Shown here one piece after another: positions 63,949-64,000 of a stretch of DNA of 64,000 bases. A program made the position numbers and the translations under genes. Under the pieces are notes generated by a model. It did not search any database, had not been told where the DNA came from, and worked only from the letters and a program-made list of their open reading frames with translations. The DNA comes from Macrothele yani (Eukaryota > Arthropoda > Arachnida > Araneae > Macrothelidae). How positions within the stretch are numbered: position 1 is the stretch's first letter; each line of letters starts with the position of its first letter. The DNA lies in contig CM077013.1 of assembly GCA_039090855.1 (NCBI GenBank), positions 143,055,240 through 143,119,239 on the forward strand. The letters run 5' to 3'.

Positions 63949-64000
63949 TTACGTGGTTGAGCCACCGCAAATCTGATTTTCTATTTCAACACAAACCATG

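Larger units (their letters stand above)
50766..64000. repeat. ~207-bp satellite array with insertions
   Basis: Monomers with TTACGTGGTTGAGCCACCGC, AAATCTGATTTTCTATTTCA, CATGAATGACAGGGTTTTCC, ACTTCCTCACTTGGCTTGTT and three ATCTCCAGG(T/G)AAACG submotifs. Spacing of ATGACAGGGTT is 206-207 bp (51268, 51474, 51681, 51888, 52094), with 230-bp and shorter variants. A second subtype has CCCAAGCGGTATCCTTGTGC. Runs past the window's end. Open frames inside (MAQPRNLIQ... on minus) are repeats, not genes. Solo LTRs, TRIMs and a Tc1 are embedded. Confidence 0.97.
59597..64000. repeat. Duplicated satellite block (copy 2)
   Basis: See 51250-55653. Nearly identical by eye, with single-base differences (for example 63596 lacks one G seen in copy 1). 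The true unit may extend past the window. Confidence 0.9.

Noticed and set aside
50766..64000. CRISPR array
   Set aside because: Units are contiguous diverged monomers without unique spacers, in a eukaryotic transposon-rich context.

Overview
The window looks like intergenic or heterochromatic DNA from an animal, most probably an arthropod. Evidence: many Tc1, mariner and DUF4817-type transposons, RTE-clade LINEs ending in (GAT)n, a tRNA-derived SINE with an A-tail, a hAT remnant, a Helitron, and a 13-kb satellite array. I find no host protein-coding gene. Almost every long open frame is a transposase or reverse transcriptase, an antisense shadow of one, or a frame running through a tandem repeat. 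The lineage within arthropods cannot be settled from the sequence alone.

Layout. 0-9.8 kb: decayed Tc1/mariner-superfamily elements (191-1509, 4330-5547, 8206-9580) with SINE insertions, several with readable target-site duplications. 9.8-20.4 kb: RTE LINE fragments split by Tc1 elements (10277-11642, 16675-18211), a divergent miniature LTR element (13477-14039), another Tc1 (14841-16014) and a long hairpin. The Tc1 at 16675-18211 has an intact 342-residue transposase with a complete DD34E triad. 20.4-26.8 kb: a mariner swollen to 3.2 kb by an inverted duplication plus a foldback-type transposon with a 9-bp target duplication; a second mariner broken by a SINE whose junction was amplified into a 58-bp tandem array; a third mariner inside an RTE fragment. 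27.6-42.4 kb: a hAT remnant and three copies of an unusual repeat built of ~152-bp units. Each unit carries a motif like the CTCF core (best copy 16/16 to TGGCCACCAGGGGGCG), and the arrays end in a (GACG)n tail. One copy is inserted in a Tc1 (30192-33736). An almost complete RTE LINE (33742-36940) lies head-to-head with a truncated sister (36979-38559). A different tandem array with the same kind of tail follows (39140-40790). 42.4-50.7 kb: tRNA-like sequence, Tc1 elements, a 44-bp minisatellite, hairpins, a Helitron abutting three Tc1 pieces, and a MITE with CRE-like palindromes in both arms. 50.77-64.0 kb: a ~207-bp satellite, with an 8347-bp duplication inside the array.

The most interesting system is the small LTR family in the satellite (TRIM copies 55097-55602 and 63444-63948; solo LTRs 53374-53553, 58667-58846, 61721-61900; an old relative at 13477-14039). 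Each ~180-bp LTR contains a tRNA-like sequence with box A and box B, followed in the complete copies by a primer-binding site and a polypurine tract. Fresh insertions have 4-bp target duplications. This is an LTR retro-element whose LTR carries a probable RNA polymerase III promoter, comparable in concept to plant Cassandra TRIMs, which carry 5S rRNA sequence. A second notable point is that three unrelated DNA-transposon insertions fall within 6 nt of the same position in the RTE reverse-transcriptase gene.
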